Source of the DNA: Pontibacterium sinense
GTDB lineage: Bacteria; Pseudomonadota; Gammaproteobacteria; Pseudomonadales; Balneatricaceae
Direction of reading: 5' to 3'
NCBI RefSeq assembly: GCF_015209595.1
Contig: NZ_JADEYS010000001.1
Span: 1 to 64,000 of the forward strand
Length of the DNA: 64,000 nt
Below, piece after piece: positions 42,711-52,922 of the stretch. The position numbers and the translations under genes are program-made. Under the pieces are notes generated by a model. That model had not been told where the DNA came from. It saw only the letters and a list, made by a program, of their open reading frames with translations, and ran no database searches. Each line of letters starts with the position of its first letter. The first letter of the stretch is position 1.

Positions 42711-43766
42711 TTAAGACAATCCCGGTGACGGCAGCTTTTGCAGTAGCTTCTTAACGGGTGCTGCGAGGCCCACACTTTGTGGTTGCTCTAAGTTATACCA
42801 GAGCAGCGGCGAGCCTTCCATGACACATTCTGTAGGGCTTTTCAGTCTTGCCAGCACCGGTGTGATGTCCAGATGGAAGTGACTGAAGGTGTGACGCAGG
42901 GGAGCCAGAGCTTCAGCGCTGTCTGCGTCGATCTCCAACCCCGTTTCACCGTGGCTGTCTCGCAAGTCCTGTACCTGCGGGAAACTCCACAGGCCACCCC
43001 ATAGGCCGCTTGGCGGGCGCTGGTAGAGTAATACCTCTCCCGCATCGTTGCGGATCATCAGCATTAAGGTCTGTTTAACCGGAATAACTTTTTTAGGTCG
43101 TGGTGCCGGAAGTTTATCGGTCTTACCTTGCGCGAAGGCACTGCACTGGGGTTGCAGCGGGCAGAGCAGGCAGCTGGGTTTACTGCGGGTGCAGAGTGTT
43201 GCGCCCAGATCCATCATCGCCTGTGTGTAATCACCGACGCGTGCATCGGGCGTATTACGTTCAGCGTATTGCCACAACTCCTTTTGCACTGCGGTGGTGC
43301 CGGACCAGCCTTCAACCGCATAGAAGCGAGCGAGCACCCGTTTTACGTTGCCATCAAGAATGGCTGCACGTTTACCGGTGGAGATCGATAGCACGGCACC
43401 GGCCGTTGAGCGGCCTATACCGGGCAGATCTTCCAGTGCCTCGACAGACTGCGGAAACTCGCCGTTGTATTCACTGACGACTCGCTGTGCGGCTTTGTGC
43501 AGGTTACGGGCGCGGGCGTAGTATCCGAGCCCGGTCCAGAGATGTAAGACCTCGTCCTGCTCGGCTTCCGCCAGCGACTGCACATCAGGGAAACGTTCTA
43601 TAAAGCGCTGGAAGTAGGGGATCACTGTTGCAACCTGAGTTTGTTGCAACATGATCTCGGAAATCCAGGTGTGGTAAGCGGTCTTATTCGCCTGCCAGGG
43701 CAGGTCATGACGGCCGTGCTGATCAAACCAGTCCAGTACGGCCGTTGAGAAGTGCTCAGGTGTCAT
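42711..43766 (-). CDS. mutY: A/G-specific adenine glycosylase MutY
   Basis: Removes adenine mispaired with 8-oxoguanine. It has 351 residues. The N-terminal half shows the HhH-GPD fold: [16 protein letters not shown] with the catalytic Glu, [13 protein letters not shown] hairpin, and [13 protein letters not shown] with the catalytic Asp. The [4Fe-4S] cluster motif is C-x6-C-x2-C-x5-C in [17 protein letters not shown]. The C-terminal half is the NUDIX-like 8-oxoG recognition domain. The start overlaps the stop of the AsmA-like gene by 4 bp. Confidence 0.97.
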   Translation of the reverse strand: MTPEHFSTAVLDWFDQHGRHDLPWQANKTAYHTWISEIMLQQTQVATVIPYFQRFIERFPDVQSLAEAEQDEVLHLWTGLGYYARARNLHKAAQRVVSEYNGEFPQSVEALEDLPGIGRSTAGAVLSISTGKRAAILDGNVKRVLARFYAVEGWSGTTAVQKELWQYAERNTPDARVGDYTQAMMDLGATLCTRSKPSCLLCPLQPQCSAFAQGKTDKLPAPRPKKVIPVKQTLMLMIRNDAGEVLLYQRPPSGLWGGLWSFPQVQDLRDSHGETGLEIDADSAEALAPLRHTFSHFHLDITPVLARLKSPTECVMEGSPLLWYNLEQPQSVGLAAPVKKLLQKLPSPGLS

Positions 43767-45907
43767 CGACCAAACAGTCCTTTCAACAGTTTTTGGCCTT
43801 CCTCTCCGCCTAATTTTTCGCCTAGCTTCTCCTTCAGCTTGTCTTTCTGCTCATCTACCTTAGCTTTTACTTTCGCCTTTGCTTTAGCTTCAAAGATGTT
43901 CTTGAAGACTGCCAGGTCTGGTTTGCATAGCTTGGCCGGATCAGTGTCGAATCCACCTTTACAGTCAACCGGGAACTCAACGCCTTCCAGGCTATCCGGA
44001 ATGGAACAGGTCTCCTTAAACAGGTTCTGTTCGATGGTCAGGCCAACGCGGTAATCCAGACTCTCTTTTGGCAGATTCACTTTACCTTTGCCATTCAGAA
44101 CCATCGCATCCAGCGCTGCTTTCAGATCTGGATTATTCACCACACCGTTGACGATTTTGGTGCTGGCGCTCAGATTGGCAAACGGCGTGGATTTATCCAC
44201 TTCCTGTGTATTGATCCCCAGTGACTTCACGGTATTCAGACCCTGACACACGGTCTGGGCCATATCGATACCTTTCAGTTCGCCATCTTTCATCTGCACG
44301 TTGGTTGTGCCGTTCAGACTATGCACGATGTCATATACGGAGCGACCGCGGGCGGTGATGTTTGCCTGAGAGTTCAGCGCGCCGGTCAACGCGTCGGTAT
44401 CTGCCGCCGCTTTCAGCATGTCGCCAACCTGAATACCTTTGATGTCTTTCTTCACGGCGATACGGATCGGTGTTTTACGCACATCCAGTGTCGCGCTGTT
44501 GCGCAGTGTGCCCTGATACATATCGGCGTTGATCTTGCTCGCTTTGATCAGGCCGTTGTGAGCGCTCACTACCAGGTCGATATTCTGGATATCCAGCTTG
44601 CTGACATGCAGTTTGCCCAAGCCCAGAGCCGCATCGATGTTCAGACCTTTCAGTGGCTCAACCGGGATGATCTTCTCTTTAGAGTAACGCTCGCCCGTGC
44701 TGGCCTGCTGTGCTTCAGCTGGCTGCTCTTTCGCCGGAGGCATGTAACGATCAGCATTCAGGCTGTCACCTTTCAGCGTTAGCTTGATGCCGCCACTGGC
44801 CAGATTAAAGGCTGCGTTACCCTTAAACGTGGTGTCGTCCAGTTTTAGGGTCAGAGCCTTAGCAGTGACTGTGTTCGCCGGTCCGCCCAACTCAGTCGAC
44901 AAACTGATCGCCTTCAGAACATCGGGATCGGTAGTTTCAATCGCAGGCTGCCCCAGAGTCCCCAACAGTTTCTGCAGATCAAAAGGTGCAACATTAACCG
45001 CACCGCTGATTGCCGGTTTAGCAAAATCGTTCACGGCCAGTTTGCCGCTCAATGCCAGATTGGCGATCGCGACTTTCAGATTTTCCAGCGTGATAGCCTG
45101 CTTTGCTGCATCGGCAGTAATATCGGCCGCTAACGTCAGCGTCAGCGGTTTACCGCCGGTTGCTTCACCCTGAACGGTAATGGAACTGTTCAGCTTCTTC
45201 GCCCAGTACTGCTGTTTGGTGAGGTTAAAGCGGACATCACTATCGAGTTTGGAGCTAACCGTCATCGCCGGTTGGGCAGAACCATTTGCGTACTGTTCGG
45301 CGCTGAAGCTGAGGGTCAGCGGGAAAACCGCATCATCCTGTACCTTACCGGTGGTCAGGTTGAGGTCTTTCACCAAGGCTTTGCTGCCTGCCTTTTTGTC
45401 TTCGAAACTCAGGTTGCCGTTGGTCACGGCGATGCTGTCGATATCCAGAGCAATGGCGGTTCCGCCTGCGGTTTCTGCAGCATTGGGTTGCTCGGTTGAC
45501 GTGTCGGCTTTATCAGAGGAGCCGGCGGGTGCCCAGTTGTTACTGCTGCCGTCCTGCACCAGATTAAGATTCAGGCCGTCAACCACAACGCTGCTCATCT
45601 GTACCTGACCGCTCAACAGAGCAGGGATACGCACCGATACCTGTGCTTTGTTCAGCGTGGCGAGCTGGGGTTGGTTTGGATATTTAACGCTGATTTGGCC
45701 GATCTCAAGCCCGAGCCAAGGAAAGACAGACCAACCAATGTCGCCACCAATATCTAGTTCGACACCGCCTTTTTCAAGCGCGACTTTTTCGATCTCGCCT
45801 TTGTATTCATTCGGGTCAAAGAAAATACCCAGAATGGCACCGCCCGCGACGATCAGTACGATCACCAGCGCAACGAGGCCTGCCACAAGTTTCATCAGCG
45901 TTTTCAT
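43763..45907 (-). CDS. AsmA-family protein
   Basis: A 714-residue protein with an N-terminal membrane anchor ([20 protein letters not shown]). It has the AsmA pattern of long periplasmic beta-rich sequence (repeated bridge-like segments), then the AsmA_2 region near the C-terminus ([20 protein letters not shown]). The family takes part in outer-membrane lipid homeostasis or transport. A Lys-rich, coiled tail ends it. It is the first gene of the asmA-mutY-yggX unit and divergent from hisB. Confidence 0.92.
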   Translation of the reverse strand: MKTLMKLVAGLVALVIVLIVAGGAILGIFFDPNEYKGEIEKVALEKGGVELDIGGDIGWSVFPWLGLEIGQISVKYPNQPQLATLNKAQVSVRIPALLSGQVQMSSVVVDGLNLNLVQDGSSNNWAPAGSSDKADTSTEQPNAAETAGGTAIALDIDSIAVTNGNLSFEDKKAGSKALVKDLNLTTGKVQDDAVFPLTLSFSAEQYANGSAQPAMTVSSKLDSDVRFNLTKQQYWAKKLNSSITVQGEATGGKPLTLTLAADITADAAKQAITLENLKVAIANLALSGKLAVNDFAKPAISGAVNVAPFDLQKLLGTLGQPAIETTDPDVLKAISLSTELGGPANTVTAKALTLKLDDTTFKGNAAFNLASGGIKLTLKGDSLNADRYMPPAKEQPAEAQQASTGERYSKEKIIPVEPLKGLNIDAALGLGKLHVSKLDIQNIDLVVSAHNGLIKASKINADMYQGTLRNSATLDVRKTPIRIAVKKDIKGIQVGDMLKAAADTDALTGALNSQANITARGRSVYDIVHSLNGTTNVQMKDGELKGIDMAQTVCQGLNTVKSLGINTQEVDKSTPFANLSASTKIVNGVVNNPDLKAALDAMVLNGKGKVNLPKESLDYRVGLTIEQNLFKETCSIPDSLEGVEFPVDCKGGFDTDPAKLCKPDLAVFKNIFEAKAKAKVKAKVDEQKDKLKEKLGEKLGGEEGQKLLKGLFGR

Positions 45908-46083
45908 GAATGCCTCCTTGGCACAGTCGTATAAGTCGCATGTTAAACAGAAGGAGAAGGACTGTCATGCGTTTGACTGTGACGTTTTTGCAGATCTTGG
46001 GTTTCAGCATAGATGCAGAAGATCGGCATCGGCGGGGATTGGTTGTATAATGGTCGTTTTTTACGAACATCTCGGAGAGCAAC

Positions 46084-46677
46084 ATGGCTGAGCGTCGCGC
46101 CACGGTATCCCGTGACACGCTGGAAACCCAGATCACAGTATCCATCAACCTGGACGGAACCGGCGAATTTAAGGCCGATACGGGTGTCCCGTTTCTGGAA
46201 CATATGATGGATCAGATCGCCCGTCATGGTCTGATCGATCTTGAGGTGAACGCCAAGGGCGATACTCACATCGATGATCACCATACGGTAGAAGATATCG
46301 GTATCACTTTGGGTCAGGCCTTTAAACAGGCTGTTGGCGATAAAAAAGGGATCGTCCGTTACGGCCATGCGTATGTGCCGCTGGATGAAGCTCTGTCTCG
46401 TGTGGTTATCGATTTCTCCGGTCGTCCGGGCCTCGATTTCAAATGTGATTTCACCCGCGCCACCATTGGCCGTCTGGATACCCAGCTGTTTTGGGAGTTC
46501 TTCCAGGGCTTCGTTAATCACGCTGGTGTGACCCTGCATATCGACAACATCAAAGGGTTTAACGCGCACCATCAGGCGGAAACCATCTTTAAAGCGTTTG
46601 GTCGCGCACTGCGTATGGCGTTGGAGATCGATTGCCGCGCCGCAAACATGATGCCTTCTACCAAAGGAACTCTGTAA
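46084..46677 (+). CDS. hisB: Imidazoleglycerol-phosphate dehydratase HisB
   Basis: A 197-residue monofunctional HisB; it dehydrates imidazole glycerol phosphate in histidine synthesis. Metal-binding motifs [13 protein letters not shown] and [17 protein letters not shown] are present. GGAGAGC precedes the start. There is no phosphatase domain fusion, as in Pseudomonas-type pathways. It is 3 nt upstream of hisH. Confidence 0.98.
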   Translation: MAERRATVSRDTLETQITVSINLDGTGEFKADTGVPFLEHMMDQIARHGLIDLEVNAKGDTHIDDHHTVEDIGITLGQAFKQAVGDKKGIVRYGHAYVPLDEALSRVVIDFSGRPGLDFKCDFTRATIGRLDTQLFWEFFQGFVNHAGVTLHIDNIKGFNAHHQAETIFKAFGRALRMALEIDCRAANMMPSTKGTL

Positions 46678-46680
46678 GCG

Positions 46681-47322
46681 ATGGCAACCGTTGCAGTAAT
46701 TGATTATGGCATGGGCAACCTGCACTCTGTTTCCAAAGCACTGGAACACGTAGCGCCGGGTGTTGAAGTAATTGTCACTGCCGATCCGGAAAAAGTCCGT
46801 AACGCTGATCGAGTGATCCTGCCGGGTGTCGGTGCGATCCGTGATTGTATGGCTGAAATTCGTCGTTTGGGTGTGGACAAAGAGGTGGCTGAAGCGATCG
46901 CTTCGGGTAAACCTTTCCTTGGCATCTGCGTCGGTTATCAGGCGTTGATGCAGTCCTCCGAAGAAAACGGCGGCGTAGAGTGCCTGTCTCACTTTGATGG
47001 TGAGGTGAAGTACTTTGGCGATGATCTGTCAGAAGACGGTGAGCGCCTGAAAGTGCCTCATATGGGTTGGAATGAGGTCTATCACAACGATCACCCGCTG
47101 TGGGAAGGGATCGAAGACGGTAGCCGTTTCTACTTTGTACACAGCTATCACGTACAGGTTGAGCAACGTGATTTGGTTGCAGCCACCTGCCGTTACGGTG
47201 TGGACTTTGATGTGGCAATTGCACGTGATAACGCCTTTGCGGTGCAGTTCCATCCGGAGAAAAGCTCCAAAGTGGGTCTGCAGCTGCTGAAAAACTTCCT
47301 CAATTGGGATGGCAAACTGTAA
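46681..47322 (+). CDS. hisH: Imidazole glycerol phosphate synthase, glutaminase subunit HisH
   Basis: A 213-residue class I glutamine amidotransferase that supplies ammonia to HisF. The nucleophile is C83 in [11 protein letters not shown], and the His/Glu pair is in VQFHPEKSS. The [11 protein letters not shown] start is typical. The next gene is hisF rather than the expected hisA. Confidence 0.98.
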   Translation: MATVAVIDYGMGNLHSVSKALEHVAPGVEVIVTADPEKVRNADRVILPGVGAIRDCMAEIRRLGVDKEVAEAIASGKPFLGICVGYQALMQSSEENGGVECLSHFDGEVKYFGDDLSEDGERLKVPHMGWNEVYHNDHPLWEGIEDGSRFYFVHSYHVQVEQRDLVAATCRYGVDFDVAIARDNAFAVQFHPEKSSKVGLQLLKNFLNWDGKL

Positions 47323-47356
47323 AACCATTCAGGTTTACAGTGTTCTAAATGATTGC

Positions 47357-47389
47357 GCCAGTCTGGTTCTTTTCAGTGACCAGACTGGC
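47357..47389. repeat. Perfect 10-bp inverted repeat between hisH and hisF
   Basis: GCCAGTCTGG (47357-47366) and CCAGACTGGC (47380-47389) pair exactly around a 13-nt loop; no T run follows. It occupies the position where hisA normally lies. It might modulate translation or RNA stability of hisF, or mark a deletion junction. Confidence 0.8.
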
Positions 47390-47409
47390 AATACAGAATA
47401 GGTAACAAC

Positions 47410-48183
47410 ATGGCTCTGGCAAAACGTATTATCCCTTGTCTGGACGTGGAAAATGGTCGCGTCGTAAAGGGTGTACAGTTTTTAGATATCCGCGACGCCG
47501 GTGATCCGGTTGAAGTTGCAAAGCGCTATGACGAACAGGGCGCGGATGAGATCACTTTCCTTGATATCACCGCTACCCACGAAGGTCGCGACACCATGGT
47601 TCACACCGTGGAGAAAATGGCCTCGCAGGTATTTATCCCACTGACTGTTGGCGGCGGCATCCGTACCTGTGACGATATCCGCACCATGCTTAATGCCGGT
47701 GCAGACAAAGTCTCCATCAACAGTGCTGCAGTTTTTAACCCGGAATTCGTGCGCGAAGCTGCTGATCGTTTTGGCTCCCAGTGCATCGTGGTTGCCATCG
47801 ATGCCAAAAAAGTCAGCCAGCCGGGCAAAGAAGACAAATGGGAGATCTTCACCCACGGCGGTCGCAAGCCAACCGGTCTGGACGCGGTTGAATGGGCGAA
47901 GAAAATGGTTGATCTGGGTGCAGGTGAAATCTTGCTGACCTCCATGGATCAGGATGGCGTTAAGAACGGCTATGACCTCGGCGTAACCCGTGCGATCAGC
48001 GAAGCCGTTAACGTACCGGTTATCGCTTCCGGTGGTGTCGGCAATCTGGATCATCTGGTTGAAGGTTGCATCAAGGGGAAAGCGGATGCTGTACTAGCGG
48101 CCTCTATTTTCCACTTCAACGAATACACCGTCCCTGAAGCCAAGCAGTACATGCGTGACAAAGGTATCGAAGTGCGCCTGTAA
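47410..48183 (+). CDS. hisF: Imidazole glycerol phosphate synthase, cyclase subunit HisF
   Basis: A 257-residue (beta/alpha)8 enzyme that forms imidazole glycerol phosphate and AICAR with ammonia from HisH. Catalytic aspartates are in [15 protein letters not shown] (D12) and VVAIDAKKV. The phosphate-binding loops VGGGIRT and ASGGVG are present. It ends with a strong terminator. Confidence 0.98.
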   Translation: MALAKRIIPCLDVENGRVVKGVQFLDIRDAGDPVEVAKRYDEQGADEITFLDITATHEGRDTMVHTVEKMASQVFIPLTVGGGIRTCDDIRTMLNAGADKVSINSAAVFNPEFVREAADRFGSQCIVVAIDAKKVSQPGKEDKWEIFTHGGRKPTGLDAVEWAKKMVDLGAGEILLTSMDQDGVKNGYDLGVTRAISEAVNVPVIASGGVGNLDHLVEGCIKGKADAVLAASIFHFNEYTVPEAKQYMRDKGIEVRL

Positions 48184-48205
48184 TCTGTACTGTTAAGATC
48201 CAATT

Positions 48206-48240
48206 AAAACCGCTGCCGGGAAACCCGCAGCGGTTTTTTT
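48206..48240 (+). terminator. Intrinsic terminator of the his genes
   Basis: AAAACCGCTGC and GCAGCGGTTTT form the stem, with an additional CGGG/CCCG inner pairing and a run of seven T. Located 23 bp after the hisF stop. Confidence 0.95.
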
Positions 48241-48291
48241 ATGTCAGACGTTTGTAGTAGAGTCGAAGTCTACTTTGCTGAAGGAACAGTT

Positions 48292-49323
48292 ATGAAGTCC
48301 GGTGTTTCTATCCCCATTTTCCTTATGTCTTTGCTCATGGCGTTGTCTGTGCAAGCGACGTCTGTACGTACGTCGACGGTAGCTGAGCTGGCGTTTTTTG
48401 TGGAGCAGAGTGCTCCGGCGAAGGTGGTCAATTATGATCACAGTTTGCTCAGTGCGCAGATTGAAGGCAGGGTGCTGGAGGTGCCTGTGCGGGTGGGGGA
48501 TCAGGTTGCGGAAGGGCAAACGCTGGTGCGTCTGGAATGCAGCGATTACGAGTACATCCGCACGCAGGCTTCATCCGCAGTGGCGGCGCTGGATGCGCGT
48601 TTGCAACTGGCGCGGCAGCAGCTCAATCGGGCGGAAAGGTTGCTTAAGCAACGTAATGCATCGCAAGAGTTACGTGATCAGCGTCGTGCGGAATTAAGCG
48701 CATTGCAGGCGGAACGCAGGAGTGCTGAGGCGGCGGTGAGTAACGCTAAGTTGAAAGTGTCCCGCTGTGAAATTAAGGCTCCGTTTGCCGGTACGGTGAC
48801 GGAGCGGCCTGTGATGCTTGGCAGTCTGGCATCTGTAGGAACACCATTGGTGAAGGTGTTGAGTGGGACTCAACCGGAAGTCTCCTCCCAAGTGCCCGCA
48901 GCTATGTTGGCCTCGTTGCAGCAGGCCTCTGTTCTCTATCTGCTGAGCGATAAGACTAGTTACCCGCTGGAAGTCAGGGTGCAGCTGCCGTTGGTGAATT
49001 CCAGTACCCGTACGCGTGAGGTGCGTCTGAACTTTACTGAACGGGCTGCGTTGACGGGTACGAGTGGCCGCCTTGTCTGGCGGAGTCGGGGTGTACAGAT
49101 ACCGGCGCAGTATGCGGTGAAGCGTAACAACGTCTTAGGTCTGATGATTTGGCTGCAGGGTGTTGTGCAGTTCTTGCCTTTGCCGGATGCATTGGAAGGT
49201 CAGGCGCTTCAGGTTGATCTGCCTGCTGACGCGCAGGTGATCATCGAAGGTCAACATGGCGTACAGAATGGTGATCGCGTAGAACGTTTGGAGCAGGCTG
49301 ATGCTGCAACGACTGCTGAATAA
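48292..49323 (+). CDS. RND efflux periplasmic adaptor
   Basis: A 343-residue membrane-fusion protein with a signal peptide (FLMSLLMALSVQA). The first lipoyl half is IEGRVLEVPVRVGDQVAEGQ, the coiled-coil hairpin is at about 90-145, the second lipoyl half is CEIKAPFAGTVTERP, and a beta-barrel follows. The start with AAGGAA upstream was chosen; an ATG 51 nt earlier lies in the his terminator and is unlikely. It overlaps the permease gene by 23 bp. Confidence 0.9.
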   Translation: MKSGVSIPIFLMSLLMALSVQATSVRTSTVAELAFFVEQSAPAKVVNYDHSLLSAQIEGRVLEVPVRVGDQVAEGQTLVRLECSDYEYIRTQASSAVAALDARLQLARQQLNRAERLLKQRNASQELRDQRRAELSALQAERRSAEAAVSNAKLKVSRCEIKAPFAGTVTERPVMLGSLASVGTPLVKVLSGTQPEVSSQVPAAMLASLQQASVLYLLSDKTSYPLEVRVQLPLVNSSTRTREVRLNFTERAALTGTSGRLVWRSRGVQIPAQYAVKRNNVLGLMIWLQGVVQFLPLPDALEGQALQVDLPADAQVIIEGQHGVQNGDRVERLEQADAATTAE

Positions 49324-52300
49324 TCATGTACTGGCCAACCTGACCTTTGCGTTGGTGTTGGTGATCGGTTTTATCGCCTACAACATGCTGCCCCGCCAGC
49401 AAGATCCCACTATCAACTTCAACTGGATTGCGATCACTACGATTCTGCCCGGTGCATCGGCGCAGGATGTGGAGCAGCGGGTGACGTTGCCGTTGGAAGA
49501 TGCGATCCGAAATATCCCGGACATGCGCTTTGTTTCATCCAACTCGCGTGAAAACGTATCCAGCTTGCTGGTGCGTTTTGAGGATATTGATGAGGATACC
49601 TTTGATAAACACCTGACAGATCTGCGGCGTGAAATTCAGAATGCTGAAAGCGAGTTGCCTAATGCAGCGCTGGATTCCTATGTTCTGGAGTTGACCAGTT
49701 CCAGCTCTTTCCCCAGCGCAACGCTGGCTGTCGTCGCTTCAGAAGATGGTGAAAACCTGCGCGTGCAGGCGCGTAATATCGAAAAAGATCTGGAGAAGCT
49801 AAAAGGCGTTGATCGGGTCGACCCCGTGGGGTTGGATGAACCCGAGATTCAGGTGAACTTTGATCCACAGCTGACGCAGGCGTTGGGGATCAGTCCGGTG
49901 CAGTTGGCGGATACGGTCCGTCAGTGGTTTCAGGATATCAGCGCCGGTAGCGTGAACGTGGGTCAGCAAGCATGGCTGGTCAGGCTGGCTGGACGGGATG
50001 CCGATCCCGATGCGGTGAAAAAGCTACCGTTGGTGGGGATGAACGGTGAGATCGAGCTGGACCGTGTGGCCGAAGTGACCTGGGGGCGAGAGAAAGCCCG
50101 GCAGGATGCCAGTGTAGATGGGCGTCCGGCGATCGTGATGCCAATCATGAAGAAAGACAACGCCAACACCATTGAGCTGGTTGGCCGAATCAAAACCTAC
50201 ATCGATCAGCGCAATCAGTTAAAGGATGTGACCGGTGTGGAGTTGGTGTTGATCGACGATCAGACCACCATGACCGAACAGGCGATCAGCCTGATGCAGA
50301 ATAATGCACTGATTGGTTTGATGTTGGTGTTGGCGGTTGCCTGGTTATTTCTCGGCGCGCGGATTGCGATTCTGACGGCGATTGGTATCCCGTTCATTCT
50401 GGCCGGGACCTTCTGGGTGCTGTGGATGACGGGGGAGACCCTCAACGTTACAGTCCTGCTGGGCGTGGTGATTGTGCTGGGGATGCTGGTGGATGATGCC
50501 GTTGTGGTGGTGGAAGCAATCTACTATCGGTTACAGAAGGGCGAGAAGCCGCTGGATGCGGCCATTTCTGCATTAGGTGAAGTGGGGCGGCCGGTGACCA
50601 CGGCAGTGCTGACCACGATGGCGGCGTTCCTGCCGCTGATGCTGCTGCCGGGCATCATGGGCGACTTTATGCGTGTGATCCCGATGGTGGTGACCATCGC
50701 CTTGGCGATCAGTCTGATCGAAGCGTTTTGGATGTTGCCGGCACATGTTGTCGTCGCAAAAATCAGTTTTGAGAAGCCGACCCGCTCCCAGCGTCTGCGT
50801 GAAAACCTGACACGCAAGGTGCAGATCTTCTACATCCGTTTTCTGATCAAAGCGATCCGTCGACCGCTGATTACACTGTTGCTGATCTTGCTGTTCTGTA
50901 TGTCAGCCTTCAGCCTGCTGGTGACCGGCAAGATCAAGATGGATTACTTTGCCTCTGATCCGTTGCGGATCTTCTACGTCAATGTGGAAATGCCGGCCGG
51001 TACTCCATTGCAGCAGAGTCTGGCAAAAGTGCAGGAGATCGAAGCACAGGTACGTCAGCATCTGAACGATGAAGATGTGCGCGCCGTGACGGTGTATGCC
51101 GGTCAGATGTTTACCGAAACCGAACCGTTTTTTGGTGAGCATTACGGACAGGTGTTGGTGGGGCTGAAACCGAAAACGCCTGAAAATCGCTCCGTTGATA
51201 ATCTGATCGACGCGATGCGGGCTGATGTAAATGCGGTACCGGGGCCGATGAACACCTCTTTCCTGCGGTTGGCTGGTGGGCCGCCTACCTCTAAACCGAT
51301 CAGCGTAAAAGTGCGCGGCGATGAGTACGCCGAGATTCGTGCAGCGGCGGATGCACTCAAAGGTTTTCTGGTAACACAGAGTGATATTACCGATATCACC
51401 GACGATGCCGGTGGTGGCCGCCTGACACTGAATATGTCACCGAACTACGATGCGATCACCCGCGCTGGTTTGATGCCGTCCGATGTGATGCGTTCGGTGC
51501 AACTGCTGGTGGATGGCGAGATCGTCGCTGACATGCAGCATGAAGGGGAAAAGGTTGAAGTGCGTGTGCGCGCAAAACCGGTCCCTCTGGCTGAGATCGA
51601 TCAGTTGCTACAGGCGCAGATTCCAACCCCCGCCGGTGAGCTGGTTTCCCTGTCCGAACTGGTCCATTTCCAGCGTGACAGCAGCCTCGGCAATATTCGG
51701 CACTATAACTTCCGTCGGGCGATTACCGTCGAAGCGGATATTGTCGAGGGTGGGATGGATACCGTGACCGCCAATCAGCTGTTGTTGGATGAATGGGATC
51801 GGATCTATCGTCAGCGTTTCCCCAATATCGATCTGGATATGACCGGTGAGCTGGATGATATTCAGGAGAGTATCGACTCTATCGGTGTCTTGTTCCTGTT
51901 TGGCCTGGGGCTGATGTATCTGATATTGGGAACGCAGTTCAGCAGTTATTGGCAACCGTTGATGATATTGGTGACGGTCCCGATGGCGTTTACCGGGGTG
52001 TTGATTGGCTTGCTGATCACCCAGAATCCGCTGAGCCTGTTTACCTTGTATGGCATCGTGGCCTTGGCGGGAATCGCTGTTAATGCTGCGATTGTGCTGA
52101 TATCTGCAGCCAACGCGCGTCTGGATGCCGGCATGAGTTTGTTGCACTCAACGCTTTATGCGGCCCGTCGTCGAGTGATTCCAATTCTGATCACCTCACT
52201 GACGACGATTGCAGGGTTATTCTCGCTCGCAACAGGGTTGGGTGGGCATTCTCTGATTTGGGGGCCGGTGGCGACTGCAATTGTGAGTGGTCTGGTGTTC

Positions 52301-52414
52301 TCCACCGTGCTGACGTTGATTGTGGTGCCGGTTTTATACCGTTTGAGTATGGCGCGGGCTGCCCGAGCAAAACACGCGCTGCGAACAGCTGAGCTGAATC
52401 AAGCATCGTTGTGA
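49301..52414 (+). CDS. RND-family efflux permease
   Basis: A 1037-residue AcrB-type inner-membrane pump with 12 membrane segments and two large periplasmic loops. The proton-relay region VVIVLGMLVDDAVVVVEAIY in TM4 contains the two Asp residues. The sequence PRQQDPTINFNWIAITTILP near the start is typical of the HAE1-like/MMPL-related group. The substrate is unknown. No outer-membrane factor lies next to it, so it must recruit a TolC from elsewhere. Confidence 0.94.
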   Translation: MLQRLLNNHVLANLTFALVLVIGFIAYNMLPRQQDPTINFNWIAITTILPGASAQDVEQRVTLPLEDAIRNIPDMRFVSSNSRENVSSLLVRFEDIDEDTFDKHLTDLRREIQNAESELPNAALDSYVLELTSSSSFPSATLAVVASEDGENLRVQARNIEKDLEKLKGVDRVDPVGLDEPEIQVNFDPQLTQALGISPVQLADTVRQWFQDISAGSVNVGQQAWLVRLAGRDADPDAVKKLPLVGMNGEIELDRVAEVTWGREKARQDASVDGRPAIVMPIMKKDNANTIELVGRIKTYIDQRNQLKDVTGVELVLIDDQTTMTEQAISLMQNNALIGLMLVLAVAWLFLGARIAILTAIGIPFILAGTFWVLWMTGETLNVTVLLGVVIVLGMLVDDAVVVVEAIYYRLQKGEKPLDAAISALGEVGRPVTTAVLTTMAAFLPLMLLPGIMGDFMRVIPMVVTIALAISLIEAFWMLPAHVVVAKISFEKPTRSQRLRENLTRKVQIFYIRFLIKAIRRPLITLLLILLFCMSAFSLLVTGKIKMDYFASDPLRIFYVNVEMPAGTPLQQSLAKVQEIEAQVRQHLNDEDVRAVTVYAGQMFTETEPFFGEHYGQVLVGLKPKTPENRSVDNLIDAMRADVNAVPGPMNTSFLRLAGGPPTSKPISVKVRGDEYAEIRAAADALKGFLVTQSDITDITDDAGGGRLTLNMSPNYDAITRAGLMPSDVMRSVQLLVDGEIVADMQHEGEKVEVRVRAKPVPLAEIDQLLQAQIPTPAGELVSLSELVHFQRDSSLGNIRHYNFRRAITVEADIVEGGMDTVTANQLLLDEWDRIYRQRFPNIDLDMTGELDDIQESIDSIGVLFLFGLGLMYLILGTQFSSYWQPLMILVTVPMAFTGVLIGLLITQNPLSLFTLYGIVALAGIAVNAAIVLISAANARLDAGMSLLHSTLYAARRRVIPILITSLTTIAGLFSLATGLGGHSLIWGPVATAIVSGLVFSTVLTLIVVPVLYRLSMARAARAKHALRTAELNQASL

Positions 52415-52531
52415 TTTCTTTCAGCCGCCGTGTGTTTTAGTGGATTTGGTCTACGCTGGCATAAGTTATGTGTGCACTCATCCTGGTCTATAGGTTTGAG
52501 TGCCGTTCTGAGCAATGCCGGGAGAGGCTGT

Positions 52532-52849
52532 ATGGATATGGAAAACAATCGTCTGCTGATGCAGTTGGATAAATACCGCCGTGAGATAAATCGTGAAGTG
52601 CTGAACCCGGAAATACCGGATCTGGCGCTGGAAGATCTGAAACCGATGCTGGGTATGGTCGCCAGTGCACGAGTGCAGTACATCTCTGAGCTGCTTGAAA
52701 TTGCGAAGCTGTCAGGTGATAGCCTGCCGACACCGGAACAGATTCGGCAACTGAAAGTCTGCCGTGAAACTTATGATGAGTTGGTGGCTGCCGCAAACGC
52801 GCTGGAGGCTGTTATCCAGCGTGGTTATCTGGACGTGAAAAGTAGCTGA
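52532..52849 (+). CDS. Hypothetical protein, 105 aa
   Basis: A 105-residue helical protein starting MDMENNRLLMQLDKYRREIN, without signal peptide, membrane segment or recognisable domain. The start was chosen for GGGAGAGG upstream; a longer in-frame version would begin in the preceding intergenic region. It is 117 bp after the RND pump gene and may have its own promoter. Confidence 0.65.
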   Translation: MDMENNRLLMQLDKYRREINREVLNPEIPDLALEDLKPMLGMVASARVQYISELLEIAKLSGDSLPTPEQIRQLKVCRETYDELVAAANALEAVIQRGYLDVKSS

Positions 52850-52871
52850 AGGTTTGCCGACGCAGGGACGA

Positions 52872-52898
52872 CGCAGGGACGTAGTATCGCTCCCTGCG
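52872..52898. repeat. Hairpin between convergent genes
   Basis: CGCAGGGA and TCCCTGCG are exact complements around an 11-nt loop. A direct repeat ACGCAGGGACG precedes it. There is no T run, so it is at best a weak terminator for the converging genes. Confidence 0.45.
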
Positions 52899-52922
52899 AA
52901 AACCTGTCTGATGAGCGGTTGC

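Noticed and set aside
45943-46992. 349-codon minus-strand frame over hisB and hisH
   Set aside because: It is antisense to two unmistakable histidine genes and shows no domain pattern; a shadow of their codon use.
47323-47409. Remnant of hisA between hisH and hisF
   Set aside because: Only 87 bp, dominated by a hairpin; no peptide resembling HisA in any frame.
47482-48054. 190-codon minus-strand frame over hisF
   Set aside because: Antisense shadow of hisF without ribosome site or recognisable product.
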